From Actinomadura sp. KC216 (GTDB lineage Bacteria; Actinomycetota; Actinomycetes; Streptosporangiales; Streptosporangiaceae), in contig NZ_SMJX01000002.1 of NCBI RefSeq assembly GCF_004348535.1, positions 1 through 64,000 on the forward strand: 64,000 nucleotides of DNA. The letters are read 5' to 3'. The notes beneath the pieces are model-generated. The model searched no databases and was not told where the DNA came from. It saw nothing but the letters and a program-made list of their open reading frames with translations. Below are positions 19,260-30,889 of the stretch, piece after piece. The number at the start of each line of letters is the position of its first letter. The stretch's first letter is position 1. A program made the translations under genes and the position numbers.

Positions 19260-21790
19260 TTCACGCCTCCGGCATTCTCCGTCGCGGCGGTCGCCGCGGT
19301 CGCGCCGGACGCCGCGGTACCGCCGGACGCCGCGGTACCGCCGGACGCGGCGGTCGCGTCCGGGAGCGTCGCGCTCGCGATCTTGACGACGCCTCCGGCG
19401 GCCGCGCCCAGGTCCCGGTGCACCGCGCAGCCCGCCGAGTTCGTCGGCAGCCACACGACCCGGTCGGGCAGGTCGGCGGTGATCTCCAGCGGGAGGGTGA
19501 CCTCGCCGCGCGCCGCCGTCACCTTCACCGCGCCGGTCGCGCCGATCTCCTCGGCGGTCGCGGGCGACAGCCGGGCGATCGCGCCCTTGGCGGTGCCCGC
19601 GAGGAACGGCTCGCCGTCCTGGAGGCGGCCCCGGTCGAGCAGCAGCCGCCAGGTCGCGAGCACGGCCTCACCGGCGTCCGGGTGCGGCGGCAGCGGCTGC
19701 GCGACGTTCGGCGCGTCCGGGCGGTCGCCGCGGTAGGCGCCGAGCTCGGCGAGCTCGCGGCGGGCCATGTCCGGTCCCGGCAGGCCCAGGTGGACGTCCA
19801 TCTCGTCGGCGAGCGCGTCCAGGACCCGCAGGTCGGACATCTTCCCGGCGGCCTTCAGCACGATGTCGAACTGGCGGCCCCGGCCCTCCCAGTCGACGAA
19901 CGTCCCGGACTTCTCCGCGACGGCCGCGACCGGGAACACCACGTCGGCGCGGTCGGTGACCGCGCTCGGCCGCTGCTCCAGGCTGACCACGAACCCGGTG
20001 GCGTCGAGCGCGCGGAGCATCGCGTCCGGGTCGGCGAGGTCGTAGGGGTCGACGCCGCCGACGAGCAGCGCGCCCCGGCGCCCGTCGGCCGCGGCGGCGA
20101 TGATGCCGTCGGCGTCCTGGCCGGGCGCGGCGGGGAGTTCCGCGACGCCCCACCGGCGGGCGACCTCGGCCCGCGCCTCCGGGTCGGTGACCGGGCGGCC
20201 GATCGGCAGCAGCCCGGGCAGCGCCCCGGCCTCGATCGCGCCGCGCTCCCCGGCCCGGCGCGGCACCCACGCCAGCTTCGCGCCCGTCACCTGCGCCAGC
20301 CGCACCGCCGCCGTCAGCGCGCCCGCGCTGGTCGCGAGCCGCTCGCCGACGAGTATCACGGCGCCGGGCGCCTCCAGCAGCGTCCGGACGTCGGAGCGGG
20401 CCGCGTCGCCGATGATGGAGCCGAGCGCCTCAGCCTCGGCACCGGGCGCCGTCTGCAGGAGCGTCCCGCCGACCTTGCCGAGCCCGCGCGTCGCGAACGG
20501 CGCGATGCCGAGCACCTTCAGCCGGTTCTTGCGGAACGCCTTGCGGAGCCGCAGGAACACGATCGGCGACTCCTCCTCCGGCTCGAAACCGGCGAGGAGC
20601 ACCGCGGGCGCCTTCTCCAGATCGGCGTACGACACCTCGATGGAGCGTCCCGCGACCGACGAGGCCAGGAACTGCGTCTCCTCGTCCGACAGCGGGCGGG
20701 CCCGGAAGTCGACGTCGTTGGTGCCGAGCGCGATGCGGGCGAACTTGGCGTAGGCGTAGGCGTCCTCAAGCGTCACGCGGCCGCCGGTCAGCACCCCGGC
20801 GGAGCCGCGCGCCGCCGCGAGGCCCTCGGCCGCGACGGTCAGCGCCTCCGGCCACGACGCCGGCTCCAGCACGCCGTCCTCGTTGCGGACGAGCGGGTGC
20901 GTCAGCCGCTCCGGCTGCGTCGCGTAGGTGAACGCCCAGCGGCCCTTGTCGCAGTTCCATTCCTCGTTGACCTGCGGGTCGTCCCCGGCCAGCCGCCGCG
21001 TGACCTTCCCGCGCCGGTGGTCGGTGCGCATCGAGCAGCCGGACGCGCAGTGCTCGCACACGCTCGGCGTCGACACCAGGTCGAACGGCCGCGACCGGAA
21101 CCGGTACGCGGTCCCGGTCAGCGCGCCGACCGGGCATATCTGCACGGTGTTGCCGGAGAAGTAGGACTGGAACGGCTTGCCGTCCGCCGCGCCGACCTGT
21201 TCCTTCGCGCCGCGCTCGAACAGGTCGATGAACGCGTCCCCGGCGATCTGGTCGGAGAACCGGGTGCAGCGGGCGCACTGGATGCAGCGCTCGCGGTCGA
21301 GCAGCACCTGGCTGGACAGCGGGATCGGCTTCGGGAACGTCCGCTTGACCTCGACGAACCGGGTCTCGCCGCGCCCGTTGGACATCGCCTGGTTCTGCAG
21401 CGGGCACTCGCCGCCCTTGTCGCAGATCGGGCAGTCCAGCGGATGGTTGATGAGCAGGAACTCCATGATCCCGTGCTGGGCCTTGTCGGCCACCGGCGAG
21501 GTGAGCTGGGTCTTGACGACCATGCCCGGCATCACGGCGGTGGTGCACGACGCCTGCGGCTTCGGCATCCCGCGGCCGTTCCCGGCGTCGGGGATCTCCA
21601 CCAGGCACTGCCGGCACGCCCCGACCGGGTCGAGCAGCGGATGGTCGCAGAACCGGGGGATCTGGATGCCGAGCAGCTCGGCGGCCCGGATGATCAGCGT
21701 GCCCTTCGGCACCTCGATCTCGAAGCCGTCGATGGTGCACGAGACCATCTCGACCTTCTCCACCGCCGACTTGTCGTCGGTGACGGTCAC
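19256..21790 (-). CDS. nuoG: NADH-quinone oxidoreductase subunit G
   Basis: 844 residues. The N-terminal 2Fe-2S domain (CRQCLVEIP, then CTTAV), the NuoG 4Fe-4S region ([15 protein letters not shown] and [16 protein letters not shown]) and a further [13 protein letters not shown] motif are present, followed by a molybdopterin-oxidoreductase-like domain without cofactor ligands expected in this subunit. It carries the N1b, N4, N5 and N7 clusters of the peripheral arm. The GTG at 21790 overlaps the nuoF stop. The last 25 residues are a low-complexity Ala/Ser/Gly/Thr tail produced by a DNA repeat. Confidence 0.96.
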   Translation of the reverse strand: MTVTDDKSAVEKVEMVSCTIDGFEIEVPKGTLIIRAAELLGIQIPRFCDHPLLDPVGACRQCLVEIPDAGNGRGMPKPQASCTTAVMPGMVVKTQLTSPVADKAQHGIMEFLLINHPLDCPICDKGGECPLQNQAMSNGRGETRFVEVKRTFPKPIPLSSQVLLDRERCIQCARCTRFSDQIAGDAFIDLFERGAKEQVGAADGKPFQSYFSGNTVQICPVGALTGTAYRFRSRPFDLVSTPSVCEHCASGCSMRTDHRRGKVTRRLAGDDPQVNEEWNCDKGRWAFTYATQPERLTHPLVRNEDGVLEPASWPEALTVAAEGLAAARGSAGVLTGGRVTLEDAYAYAKFARIALGTNDVDFRARPLSDEETQFLASSVAGRSIEVSYADLEKAPAVLLAGFEPEEESPIVFLRLRKAFRKNRLKVLGIAPFATRGLGKVGGTLLQTAPGAEAEALGSIIGDAARSDVRTLLEAPGAVILVGERLATSAGALTAAVRLAQVTGAKLAWVPRRAGERGAIEAGALPGLLPIGRPVTDPEARAEVARRWGVAELPAAPGQDADGIIAAAADGRRGALLVGGVDPYDLADPDAMLRALDATGFVVSLEQRPSAVTDRADVVFPVAAVAEKSGTFVDWEGRGRQFDIVLKAAGKMSDLRVLDALADEMDVHLGLPGPDMARRELAELGAYRGDRPDAPNVAQPLPPHPDAGEAVLATWRLLLDRGRLQDGEPFLAGTAKGAIARLSPATAEEIGATGAVKVTAARGEVTLPLEITADLPDRVVWLPTNSAGCAVHRDLGAAAGGVVKIASATLPDATAASGGTAASGGTAASGATAATAATENAGGVK
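19304..19356. repeat. Tandem 18-base repeat at the 3' end of nuoG
   Basis: Two perfect copies of GCCGGACGCCGCGGTACC (19304-19321 and 19322-19339) and a degenerate third copy (19340-19356). On the minus strand they encode the repeated GTAASG segment at the NuoG C-terminus. The unit is a multiple of three, so copy-number change would keep the frame. Confidence 0.9.
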
Positions 21791-23085
21791 TTGGCACCTC
21801 CCCAGAGGGTGGACTTGGCCGGGTCGAACGGGCAGGCGCCCTGCTCGAAGTGCCGCACGTACTCGTCGCGGAACAGCTTGATGGACGAGACGACCGGGCT
21901 CGTCGCGCCGTCGCCGAGGGCGCAGAACGAGCGGCCGAGGATGTTGTCGGAGATGTCGAGGAGGGTCTCCAGGTCCTCGTCGGTGCCCTGGCCCGACTCC
22001 AGCCGCTTCAGCATGAGCTTGTACCAGTAGGTGCCCTCGCGGCACGGCGTGCACTTGCCGCACGACTCGTGCGCGTAGAACTCCGACCAGCGCAGCACCG
22101 CCCGGACGACGCACGTCGTCTCGTCGAATATCTGCAAGGCCCGGGTGCCGAGCATGGACCCGGCGGCGCCGACGGACTCGAAGTCCAGCGGGACGTCCAG
22201 ATGCTCGTCGGTGAAGATCGGCGTTGACGAGCCGCCGGGCGTCCAGAACTTCAGCCGGTGCCCCTCGCGAATGCCGCCCGCCATGTCGAGCAGCTCCCGC
22301 AGCGTGATGCCGAGCGGCGCCTCGTACTGGCCGGGCCGCGTCACGTGCCCGGACAGCGAGAAGATCCCGAAGCCCTGCGACTTCTCCGTGCCCATCGAGG
22401 CGAACCAGTCCGGCCCGTTCCCGACGATCGAGGGAACCGACGCGATCGACTCGACGTTGTTGATGACAGTGGGCCCGCTGTACAGGCCCGCCACCGCGGG
22501 GAAGGGGGGCTTCAGCCGGGGCTGGCCGCGGAACCCTTCGAGGGAGTCCAGCAGCGCCGTCTCCTCGCCGCAGATGTAGGCGCCGGCGCCGCTGTGGACG
22601 ACGACGTCCAGGTCGTAGCCGGAGCCGAGGATGTCCTTGCCGAGGTAGCCGGCCTCGTACGCCTCCGCGACCGCCTGGTGCAGCCGCCGGATCACGTGGA
22701 GCACCTCGCCGCGCACGTAGATGAACGCGACGTTCGACCTGATCGCGTACGAGCTGATGACAACGCCCTCGATAAGAACATGTGGGTTGGCCATCATCAG
22801 CGGGATGTCCTTGCACGTGCCCGGCTCGGACTCGTCGGCGTTGACGACCAGGTACCGCGGGTTCGGGCTGGTCGGCGGAAGGAACCCCCACTTCATGCCG
22901 GTGGGGAAGCCCGCGCCGCCGCGGCCGCGGAGCCCGGAGTCCTTGACCGCCTGGACGATCTCGTCCGGCTCCATCCGGAACGCCTTGCGCAGCGCCTTGT
23001 AGCCGCCGTCGCGCTCGTAGCCCGCGCGGGTGAACGAGTCGGCCTGGTCCCAGTTCTTGGTGAGGACAGGGGTGAGCGTGGTCAC
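21787..23085 (-). CDS. nuoF: NADH-quinone oxidoreductase subunit F
   Basis: 432 residues, the NADH dehydrogenase flavoprotein. FMN and NADH sites are seen as [13 protein letters not shown] and [19 protein letters not shown]; the N3 4Fe-4S ligands are in [12 protein letters not shown] with a fourth Cys in RSFCALGD. The start is the GTG overlapping the nuoE stop, giving [12 protein letters not shown]. Confidence 0.97.
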   Translation of the reverse strand: MTTLTPVLTKNWDQADSFTRAGYERDGGYKALRKAFRMEPDEIVQAVKDSGLRGRGGAGFPTGMKWGFLPPTSPNPRYLVVNADESEPGTCKDIPLMMANPHVLIEGVVISSYAIRSNVAFIYVRGEVLHVIRRLHQAVAEAYEAGYLGKDILGSGYDLDVVVHSGAGAYICGEETALLDSLEGFRGQPRLKPPFPAVAGLYSGPTVINNVESIASVPSIVGNGPDWFASMGTEKSQGFGIFSLSGHVTRPGQYEAPLGITLRELLDMAGGIREGHRLKFWTPGGSSTPIFTDEHLDVPLDFESVGAAGSMLGTRALQIFDETTCVVRAVLRWSEFYAHESCGKCTPCREGTYWYKLMLKRLESGQGTDEDLETLLDISDNILGRSFCALGDGATSPVVSSIKLFRDEYVRHFEQGACPFDPAKSTLWGGAK

Positions 23086-23857
23086 TTGTTCCGGCCTTCC
23101 TGGCTGCCGGGCTTCGCGTCGCCGGGGACGGGCTTGCCCGGCTCGTGCGGCGGCGCGCTGATCTCCTCCGGCCGCACCGGCTCGTCCGGGCGGTCCCGGT
23201 CGACGTCCGTGGACGGGGCGGCCCAGCCGCGCTCCTGCGCGAGCTTCAGGCCGCGCAGCGACTCCGGACCGGCCTGGACGCCCTCGCCCGCGCGCCCGTC
23301 CGGGAACCCGGCGAGGACGCGGGACGCCTCCTTCCACGTGGCCAGGCTCTCCGGCCCGCGCGTCGGAAGCACGCGCTCACCCGAGCGCAGGTCGTCGACG
23401 AGCTTCTTCGCCTTCTCGGGAGTCATGTTGTCGAAGAACTCCCAGTTGACCATCATCACCGGCGCGAAGTCGCAGGCGGCGTTGCACTCGATCCGCTCCA
23501 GGCTGACCTTGCCGTCCGGGGTGGCCTCGTCGTGGCCGACGCCGGTGTGCTCGCTCAGCTCGTCCCAGATCTGGTCGCCGCCCATCACCGCGCACAGCGT
23601 GTTGATGCACACGCCGACGTGGTACTCGCCGACGGGCTTCTGCTTGTACTGCGTGTAGAACGTCACGACGCCGACGACCTGCGCGGGCGTGATGCCGAGC
23701 TGCTCGGCGCAGAACTCGATGCCGTCCTGCGTGACGTGCCCCTCCACCGACTGCACCAGGTGCAGCATCGGCAGCAGGGCCGACCGCGGCCGGGGGTACC
23801 GGCCGATGATCTCCTTCGCGTCCCGCTCCAGGCGCTCGCGAACGTCGGGTTCGTACG

Positions 23858-23861
<4 letters not shown>
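23082..23861 (-). CDS. nuoE: NADH-quinone oxidoreductase subunit E with C-terminal extension
   Basis: 259 residues, about 80 more than typical. The thioredoxin-like 2Fe-2S domain has ligands in [11 protein letters not shown] and [11 protein letters not shown] (cluster N1a). The C-terminal 100 residues are Pro-rich and charged, an addition seen in actinobacterial NuoE. The ATG overlaps the nuoD stop by four bases. Confidence 0.96.
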
Positions 23862-25200
<1,339 letters not shown>

Positions 25201-25204
<4 letters not shown>

Positions 25205-25947
25205 ACGTACGACCGCCTTTCGTCGGGCGGTGGGATCTCCGCCCCGCGGTACTCGACGGGGATGCCGCCGAGAGGGTAGTCCTTGCGCTGCGGATGGCCG
25301 ACCCAGTCGTCCGGCATCTCGATGCGCGTGAGCGCGGGATGACCGTCGAAGATGATCCCGAAGAAGTCGTAGGTCTCGCGCTCGTGCCAGTCGCTCGTCG
25401 GGTAGACGGGCACCAGCGACGGGATGTGCGGGTCGGCGTCCGGGCAGGTCGTCTCCAGCCGCACGCGCCGGTTGTGCGTGATCGACAGCAGGTGCGTGAC
25501 GGCGTGCAGCTCGGCGCCCTCGTCCTTCGGGTAGTGCACGCCGGACGTGCCGGAGCACAGCTCGAAGCGGAGGGACGGCTCGTCCCGCATGGTCTTCGCG
25601 ACCTCGCGCAGGTGCTCGCGCTTGACGAAGAACGTCAGCTCGCCGCGGTCGACCACGACGCGCTCGATGGCGTCACCGAAGTCGGGGTAGGCGCGCTCCA
25701 GCTCGTCCGCGATCTCGTCGAACTCGCCGGGCTCGGCGGCGCCGCCGGGCCCGCCGTACGGGCGGGCGGCCGACACCTTCGGGCTCTGCCGGACGACGAG
25801 CCCGCCGTACCCGGAGGTGTCGCCCGTCGTGTTGGCGCCGAACATGCCCTTGCGGACGATCGGCTGCTCCCGGCGCTCCTCCTCGGTGTGCGCCGGGAGC
25901 TTGTCGGCCCCCTGCTCGGCCTGCTGCTCGGGGTGCTCGGAACTCAT
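25201..25947 (-). CDS. nuoC: NADH-quinone oxidoreductase subunit C
   Basis: 248 residues of the 30 kDa subunit. The signature [17 protein letters not shown] and the C-terminal QRKDYPLGG are clear. The first 80 residues are a charged extension typical of actinobacterial NuoC. It is separated from nuoB by a single base (TGACATG). Confidence 0.97.
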
Positions 25948-25948
25948 G

Positions 25949-26494
25949 TCAGGCCCCCTGTCCCAGCAACGGGAGCTGGCGGCGCTTCGCCACTTCCAGC
26001 TCCGTGATCTGCTTCGCGCGCTGCGGCCCGAGCTTGGTGTTCTGGATCTTGTCGTGCAGTTTCAGGATCGAGTCCAGCAGCATCTCCGGCCGCGGCGGGC
26101 AGCCGGGCAGATAGATGTCCACCGGAACGATGTGATCGACGCCCTGCACGATCGCGTAATTGTTGAACATTCCGCCAGACGACGCGCAGACGCCCATGGC
26201 AATGACCCACTTGGGCTCGGTCATCTGGTCGTAGATCTGCCGCAGCACCGGCGCCATCTTCTGGCTCACCCGGCCCGCGACGATCATCAGGTCGGCCTGC
26301 CGGGGCGTCGCCGAGGCGCGCTCCATGCCCCATCGGGAGAAGTCGTGCCGGGGGTCGCCGGTCGCCATCATCTCGATCGCGCAGCACGCCAGGCCGAACG
26401 TCGCCGGCCACACCGAGCTCTTCCGCGCCCATCCCGCGACCTGCTCGACCGTGGTCAGCAGGAAGCCGCTGGGGAGTTTCTCCTCAAGACCCAT
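25949..26494 (-). CDS. nuoB: NADH-quinone oxidoreductase subunit B
   Basis: 181 residues. Tandem cysteines in [10 protein letters not shown] plus Cys in [10 protein letters not shown] and LPGCPPRPE bind cluster N2, the last Fe-S centre before quinone. The ATG at 26494 is one base from the nuoA stop (TGACATG). The open frame extends 48 codons further, through nuoA, and is not used. Confidence 0.97.
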   Translation of the reverse strand: MGLEEKLPSGFLLTTVEQVAGWARKSSVWPATFGLACCAIEMMATGDPRHDFSRWGMERASATPRQADLMIVAGRVSQKMAPVLRQIYDQMTEPKWVIAMGVCASSGGMFNNYAIVQGVDHIVPVDIYLPGCPPRPEMLLDSILKLHDKIQNTKLGPQRAKQITELEVAKRRQLPLLGQGA

Positions 26495-26495
26495 G

Positions 26496-26855
26496 TCAGT
26501 CCCACTCCAGACCGCCGCGCCGCCAGATGTAGGCGTACGCGACGAGGACGGTGACGATGAAAAGGACCATCTCCACAAGTCCGAAGATCCCCATACGGTC
26601 GAATGCGACCGCCCACGGGTAAAGGAAGATGATCTCAATGTCGAAGACGATGAACAGCATCGCCGTCAGGTAGTACTTCACCGGGAAACGCCCGCCGCCG
26701 ACCGGCTGCGGGGTCGGCTCGATTCCGCACTCGTAGGCGTCGAGCCGGGCCCGGTTCCATCGCTTCGGCCCGGTGAGCGAGGCCATGACCACGGAGAACG
26801 CGGCGAAGCCGAAGGCGAGCACCCCCAGTACGATGACCGGAATATAGAGATCCAT
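26496..26855 (-). CDS. nuoA: NADH-quinone oxidoreductase subunit A
   Basis: 119 residues, three membrane helices, with the family motif [20 protein letters not shown] and the second-helix [11 protein letters not shown]. It is first in the nuoA-N operon. GAGGAGAGG lies 11 bases before the ATG. The 177 bases between it and menJ (26856-27032) show no convincing -35/-10 pair and no Rex-like site; transcription may come from there or from the menJ promoter. Confidence 0.97.
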   Translation of the reverse strand: MDLYIPVIVLGVLAFGFAAFSVVMASLTGPKRWNRARLDAYECGIEPTPQPVGGGRFPVKYYLTAMLFIVFDIEIIFLYPWAVAFDRMGIFGLVEMVLFIVTVLVAYAYIWRRGGLEWD

Positions 26856-27032
26856 GTCTCTACAGCCTCTCCTCGCGACGTACGGCGGTGTACGGGACAG
26901 GGTTGTACGCGTCGGGCCCTCCGCGAGCCGCCGCCACCCTAGCCAAGGCGATCAATAGCACTCCCCTCCAGGGGGTCTGGTAAGGCACACTAGTCCGCTC
27001 ACCTGCGGAAGCTTGGTTCTCTGGGCCTGTGC

Positions 27033-28304
27033 TCATGCCGCCGGAGCCACCTTCTGCATCGCGTTGATGACGCGGTCCATGGCGTCCCCGCCCTTGGGGT
27101 CGGTCAGGTTGGCGAGGAGCTTGAGCGTGAACCGCATCAGCGTCGGGTGCGGCAGGCCGTGCGCGGTGAGGAACTTCATGATCCGCGGGTCCCCGATGGC
27201 CTGGACGAACAGCCGCGCGAGGGTGAAGTAGCCGCCGTGCTCGTCCTTCAGGATGCGCGGGTACTCGTAGAGCGTCCGCTCGCGCTGCGCCGGGGTGCGG
27301 CGGGCGAGGGCCTGCACCATGATGTCGGCGGCGAGCCGCCCGGACTCCAGCGCGTAGTCGATGCCCTCCCCGTTGAACGGGTTGACCATGCCGCCCGCGT
27401 CGCCGACGAGCAGCATCCCGCGGGTGTAGTGCGGCTGCCGGTTGAAGCCCATCGGCAGCGCCGCGCCGCGGATCTTGGAGGTGGCGTGGTCCTCGTCGAA
27501 CTGCCACTCCTCCGGCATCTGCGCGCACCAGCGCTTCAGCATGGCGCGGTAGTCGACGCTCTGGAACTGCTTGCTGGTGTTGAGGAGCCCGAGCCCGACG
27601 TTGGACGTCCCGTCCCCGACGCCGAAGACCCAGCCGTAGCCGGGCAGGAGGCGCTCGCCGTCCCACAGTTCCAGCCACGCCTCCATGAAGTCGTCGTCGT
27701 GGCGCGGGGTCTGGAAGTAGCGGCGGACGGCGACGCCCATCGGCCGGTCCTCGCGCCGCCGCAGCCCCATCGCGAGGGAGAGCCGGGTCGAGTTCCCGTC
27801 GGCCGCGACGACCAGCGGCGCGTGGAACTCGACCTCCTCGCCCTCGTACTGGGCGGTGACGCCGGTGATGCGGTCGGTGCGCTCGTCCAGGATCGGGCCG
27901 GTGACGTTGCAGCCCTGCAACAGCTGCGCGCCCGCCTTGGCGGCGTGCTCGGCGAGGAACTGGTCGAAGTCGGTGCGCTTTCGGACGAGCCCGAAGTCGG
28001 GGAAGCTCGCGAGCTCCGGCCACGGCAGCTCGACCTTGACGCCGCCGCCGTAGATGCGCAGGCCGCGGTTGCGTCCCCAGCCGGGGTCGTTGACGTCGAC
28101 GCCCATGCCGATGAGCGCGCGGACGGCGCGCGGGGTGAGGCCGTCGCCGCAGATCTTGTCGCGCGGGAAGGTGGCCTTCTCCAGCAGGAACACGTCCATG
28201 CCGGCTTGCGCCAACCAGTAGGCGGTCGACGAACCGGCGGGGCCTGCCCCGACGACGACCACATCTGCGTGTCGGACGTCTGCGTGCCGGGCGGAGTCGG
28301 TCAC
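27033..28304 (-). CDS. menJ: Menaquinone reductase MenJ (geranylgeranyl reductase family)
   Basis: 423 residues of the FAD-dependent geranylgeranyl reductase family. The N-terminal Rossmann motif VVVGAGPAGSSTAYWLAQAG, the DKICGDGLTPRAV block and the second FAD motif LLVGDAGGMVNPFNGEGIDYA are complete. M. tuberculosis MenJ (Rv0561c) reduces one isoprene unit of the menaquinone tail, and this protein sits with menG, the nuo operon and a long-chain prenyl synthase, so the same role is likely; reduction of other polyprenyl chains is the alternative. A perfect Rex-type operator is located 26-45 bases upstream of the ATG. Confidence 0.88.
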   Translation of the reverse strand: MTDSARHADVRHADVVVVGAGPAGSSTAYWLAQAGMDVFLLEKATFPRDKICGDGLTPRAVRALIGMGVDVNDPGWGRNRGLRIYGGGVKVELPWPELASFPDFGLVRKRTDFDQFLAEHAAKAGAQLLQGCNVTGPILDERTDRITGVTAQYEGEEVEFHAPLVVAADGNSTRLSLAMGLRRREDRPMGVAVRRYFQTPRHDDDFMEAWLELWDGERLLPGYGWVFGVGDGTSNVGLGLLNTSKQFQSVDYRAMLKRWCAQMPEEWQFDEDHATSKIRGAALPMGFNRQPHYTRGMLLVGDAGGMVNPFNGEGIDYALESGRLAADIMVQALARRTPAQRERTLYEYPRILKDEHGGYFTLARLFVQAIGDPRIMKFLTAHGLPHPTLMRFTLKLLANLTDPKGGDAMDRVINAMQKVAPAA

Positions 28305-28329
28305 GGCGCTTCCTCATTCAGCTCGTTCG

Positions 28330-28349
28330 CTTGTGAAGCACTTCACAAG
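28330..28349. promoter_or_regulatory. Rex-type operator upstream of menJ
   Basis: CTTGTGAAGCACTTCACAAG is an inverted repeat with perfect nine-base arms around CA. It fits the Rex operator pattern TGTGAA-N4-TTCACA described in Streptomyces coelicolor. A -10-like TAGACT on the minus strand (28362-28367) lies 12 bases upstream of it, placing the operator over the start of transcription, where a repressor would block. Rex itself is encoded at 49454-50197. Confidence 0.85.
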
Positions 28350-28449
28350 GGTCCGGTGGGGAGTCTATTCCTTTATCACGACCGGTGCGTAATTCGGGGC
28401 CGGTCGAGCATGGACCGGTCCCGAACCTCGGAGCCGATCCCGTCCGGGA

Positions 28450-29151
28450 TCATCCCGGATTGACGGCGTGGTGCAGCGCGGCGACCCCGAACGTCAGGTC
28501 GCGCCAGCGCACGTTCTTCCAGCCCGCGTCCTGGATCAGCCGGGCCAGGGCCGCCTGGTCGGGCCAGGCCAGCGTCGACTCGGCGAGGTAGCGGTAGGAG
28601 TCGGGGTTGGAGCTGACCCGCGCCAGCAGCGGCAGCCCGTACCGCAGGTGCGTCCGGTGCCCGAACGCCAGCAGCGGGTTCGGCGGGTGGCTCACCTCGC
28701 AGACCACCAGCCGCCCGCCGGGCTTGGCGACCCGCCGCAGCTCGCGCAGTGCCCTGCCGGTGTCAGCCACGTTGCGGAGGCCGAACGAGATTGTCACCGC
28801 GTCGAACGACCCGTCGGCGAAGGGCAGGCGCAGCGCGTCCCCCGCGACGAAGCTCAGCCCTTGGACGCCCGCCTGGCGGCGTGCCCCGACGCAGAGCATT
28901 CCGAGCGAGAAGTCGCACGCCACCGTCTCGGCGCCCGCCTCGGCGAACGGCACCGACGACGTGCCCGTCCCGGCCGCGAGGTCCAGCACCCGCTCGCCCG
29001 GCCGCGCCGCCAGCGCCCGCACGACCTCGCGCCGCCACCGCCGGTCGCGCCCGCCGGTCATCAGCGTGTTCAGCAGGTCGTACCGCTCGGCGGTGCCGTC
29101 GAACATCGCCGCGACGTCGGCGGGCTTCTTCTCCAGGGAGGCGCGGCTCAT
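28450..29151 (-). CDS. menG: Demethylmenaquinone methyltransferase
   Basis: 233 residues of the UbiE/MenG SAM-dependent methyltransferases that carry out the last ring methylation of menaquinone. Motif [19 protein letters not shown], the family signature [12 protein letters not shown] near the N-terminus and [24 protein letters not shown] are present. The ATG overlaps the stop of the DUF4229 gene. The 145 bases between its end and menJ hold the menJ promoter and Rex operator. Confidence 0.93.
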   Translation of the reverse strand: MSRASLEKKPADVAAMFDGTAERYDLLNTLMTGGRDRRWRREVVRALAARPGERVLDLAAGTGTSSVPFAEAGAETVACDFSLGMLCVGARRQAGVQGLSFVAGDALRLPFADGSFDAVTISFGLRNVADTGRALRELRRVAKPGGRLVVCEVSHPPNPLLAFGHRTHLRYGLPLLARVSSNPDSYRYLAESTLAWPDQAALARLIQDAGWKNVRWRDLTFGVAALHHAVNPG

Positions 29152-29387
29152 GCGTCCTCGCGGGTGACGGACTTCTCGAACCTCTCCCGCTGCGCGCGGG
29201 CGCCGCGGGCGACGGCGGCCGACATCCGGTCGCGCTGCGCGGACAGCAGGACGTAGCTCACGACGCCGCTGATCAGCAGCGCCAGCAGCAGGAGCAGGAA
29301 CCCGCGGGCCCCGAGCAGCGCCAGCACGCCCACGGTCACCGCGAAGATCGCGAGCCGCGCGACGGAGTACAGGATGACGGAACGCAT
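29148..29387 (-). CDS. DUF4229 small membrane protein
   Basis: 79 residues with two membrane helices (about 8-26 and 29-47) and a basic cytoplasmic tail ending in [10 protein letters not shown]. It matches the actinobacterial DUF4229 family, often found beside menaquinone genes. Its stop overlaps the menG ATG, so it is co-translated and may aid assembly or membrane localisation of that step; this is a guess from position. Confidence 0.75.
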   Translation of the reverse strand: MRSVILYSVARLAIFAVTVGVLALLGARGFLLLLLALLISGVVSYVLLSAQRDRMSAAVARGARAQRERFEKSVTREDA

Positions 29388-29406
29388 GACTCTCCGAGCG
29401 TAACGC

Positions 29407-30381
29407 CTACCTCAGAACGTCCAAGAAGAGGGCCGGGTCTACGTTGCCGCCGGAGAGAACGGAGACGTAGGTGCGGCCCTCGGGGAGCTCGGCGTGGTGA
29501 TAGAGGTAGGCGGCGGTGGCGACGGCGCCGCTCGGCTCGGCGATCAGGCGGGCCTCGCGGGCGAGGCGGCGCATCGTCACGCGGATCTCGTCCTCGGTGA
29601 CGGTGACGACGCCGTCCACGTGCGCGCGCATGTGGGCGAACGGCAGGTCGCCGACCTGCTGGACGCGGAGCCCGTCGGCGATGGTGCGGCCGGTCTCCTC
29701 CGCGCCCCACGCGACGGGGCGTCCCGCCGCCATCGAGTCGCGGGCGTCGGCGGCGAGCTCCGGCTCGACGCCGATGATCCGGGCTTCGGGCCGCAGCGCT
29801 TTGACGGCGGCGGAGACGCCCGCGATGAGCCCGCCGCCGCTGATCGGGACGAGCACGACGTCCACGTCCGGGCGGTCCCGGACGATCTCCAGCCCCACGG
29901 TGCCCTGCCCCGCGATCACCCGCGCGTCGTCGTAGGGCGGGATCATCGTGAAGCCGTGCGCGGCGGCGAGCTTCTCGGCGGTCTCGGCACGGGCCTGCGA
30001 GGTCGGCTCCACGTACACGACCTCGGCGCCGAGCGCGATGCACGCGTCCACCTTCACGCCGGGCGTGGTGTGCGGCATGACCAGGACGGCCTTGATGCCG
30101 AGCGCGCGGGCCGCGTACGCGACGGCCTGCGCGTGGTTGCCGCTGGAGTGGGTCACGACGCCGCGCGCCCGCTGCTCCGGCGGGAGGGAGGCGATGGCGG
30201 AGTAGGCGCCGCGCACCTTGAAGGCGCCGATCGGCTGCAGCGACTCGGCCTTTACCAGCAGCGACGGCTCCCCGGTGGCTCCGGCGCCGGACGGGAACGG
30301 CACCAGGGGCGTCCGGACGGCGACGCCCGCGATGCGCTCGGCGGCCCGTTCGATCTCCGGGAGCGAAACAAGATCGGACAT
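29407..30381 (-). CDS. Threonine/serine dehydratase-like PLP enzyme
   Basis: 324 residues of fold-type II PLP enzymes. The PLP Lys is in IGAFKVRGA, followed by SSGNHAQAVAYAAR and the phosphate-binding SGGGLIAGV. There is no C-terminal ACT domain, so it is a catabolic or unregulated type (threonine/serine dehydratase or threo-3-hydroxyaspartate ammonia-lyase) rather than feedback-controlled biosynthetic IlvA. I start it at the ATG giving MSDLVSLPEIE; the 32 upstream codons are unsupported. The gene is 20 bases from the DUF4229 gene on the same strand and divergent from bldC. Confidence 0.82.
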   Translation of the reverse strand: MSDLVSLPEIERAAERIAGVAVRTPLVPFPSGAGATGEPSLLVKAESLQPIGAFKVRGAYSAIASLPPEQRARGVVTHSSGNHAQAVAYAARALGIKAVLVMPHTTPGVKVDACIALGAEVVYVEPTSQARAETAEKLAAAHGFTMIPPYDDARVIAGQGTVGLEIVRDRPDVDVVLVPISGGGLIAGVSAAVKALRPEARIIGVEPELAADARDSMAAGRPVAWGAEETGRTIADGLRVQQVGDLPFAHMRAHVDGVVTVTEDEIRVTMRRLAREARLIAEPSGAVATAAYLYHHAELPEGRTYVSVLSGGNVDPALFLDVLR

Positions 30382-30524
30382 GGACCGGAGACTACTTCCA
30401 CGGGGCCGGGCACGGCGGCCGCTGCGGGGCGGACAGAACATGTCCACACCCCGTTCAGCCGTGGTTTGGCAGGTCAACCGGGGTCAGCGGGGAACGTCCT
30501 CCGAACACTCTCCGAAGGCCGCAC

Positions 30525-30544
30525 GCACCGAGGGTGATCGGTGC
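30525..30544. repeat. Inverted repeat between dehydratase gene and bldC
   Basis: GCACCGA-N6-TCGGTGC with perfect seven-base arms, 119 bases before the bldC start. It lies in the 281-base divergent intergenic region 30382-30662 and could be an operator for either gene. Otherwise that region holds the second small palindrome at 30611 and nothing else I can name. Confidence 0.45.
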
Positions 30545-30610
30545 TGCTCGAAAAACTACGGTCCGTGATCTTTTCCGAAAACAAGGGAGAAATCGGTCTT
30601 GACCCGCCAC

Positions 30611-30623
30611 ACTGTTAAACAGT
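30611..30623. repeat. Small palindrome close to bldC
   Basis: ACTGTTAAACAGT, six-base arms around a single A, located 40 bases before the bldC GTG and just after a TTGACC hexamer (30599-30604). It may lie in the core promoter or leader and could be an operator. Confidence 0.4.
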
Positions 30624-30662
30624 CCACCCGCGCCGAGAGCGGGACAAAGGGGGAGAGAAAAC

Positions 30663-30866
30663 GTGGAGAGCACGAGCGAGCGCCTGCTGACCCCAGGAGA
30701 GGTCGCCGCCCTCTTCCGGGTCGACCCGAAGACGGTCACCCGGTGGGCCGCCGCGGGGCGGATCAGCAGCATCCGCACTCCGGGAGGCCACCGGCGCTTC
30801 CGCGAGTCCGAGGTGCACGCGCTGCTGCGCGGCGATGAGCCGATCGCCGAGCATTCGGCCCGCTGA
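30663..30866 (+). CDS. bldC: Developmental regulator BldC
   Basis: 67 residues, a stand-alone MerR-like winged helix-turn-helix. LLTPGEVAALFRVDPKTVTRW, then GRISSIRTPGGHRRFRESEV, matches BldC of Streptomyces along its length. BldC binds direct repeats cooperatively and controls entry into development. The GTG start is preceded by a GGGGGAGAG ribosome binding site. Presence of BldC together with BldN in this window supports a differentiating actinomycete. Confidence 0.93.
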   Translation: MESTSERLLTPGEVAALFRVDPKTVTRWAAAGRISSIRTPGGHRRFRESEVHALLRGDEPIAEHSAR

Positions 30867-30889
30867 CCTGCCCGAACCTCGCTGATTTC

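Noticed and set aside
26856-27032. Rex operator before nuoA
   Set aside because: I looked for TTGTGAA/TTCACAA arms in this gap and found none; the site is before menJ instead.
26860-27036. 58-codon minus-strand frame starting inside the menJ stop (ATGA) and ending just before nuoA
   Set aside because: The stop-start overlap looks attractive, but third codon positions are mixed (many A and T), unlike every neighbour, and the sequence shows no domain. More likely the nuoA leader.
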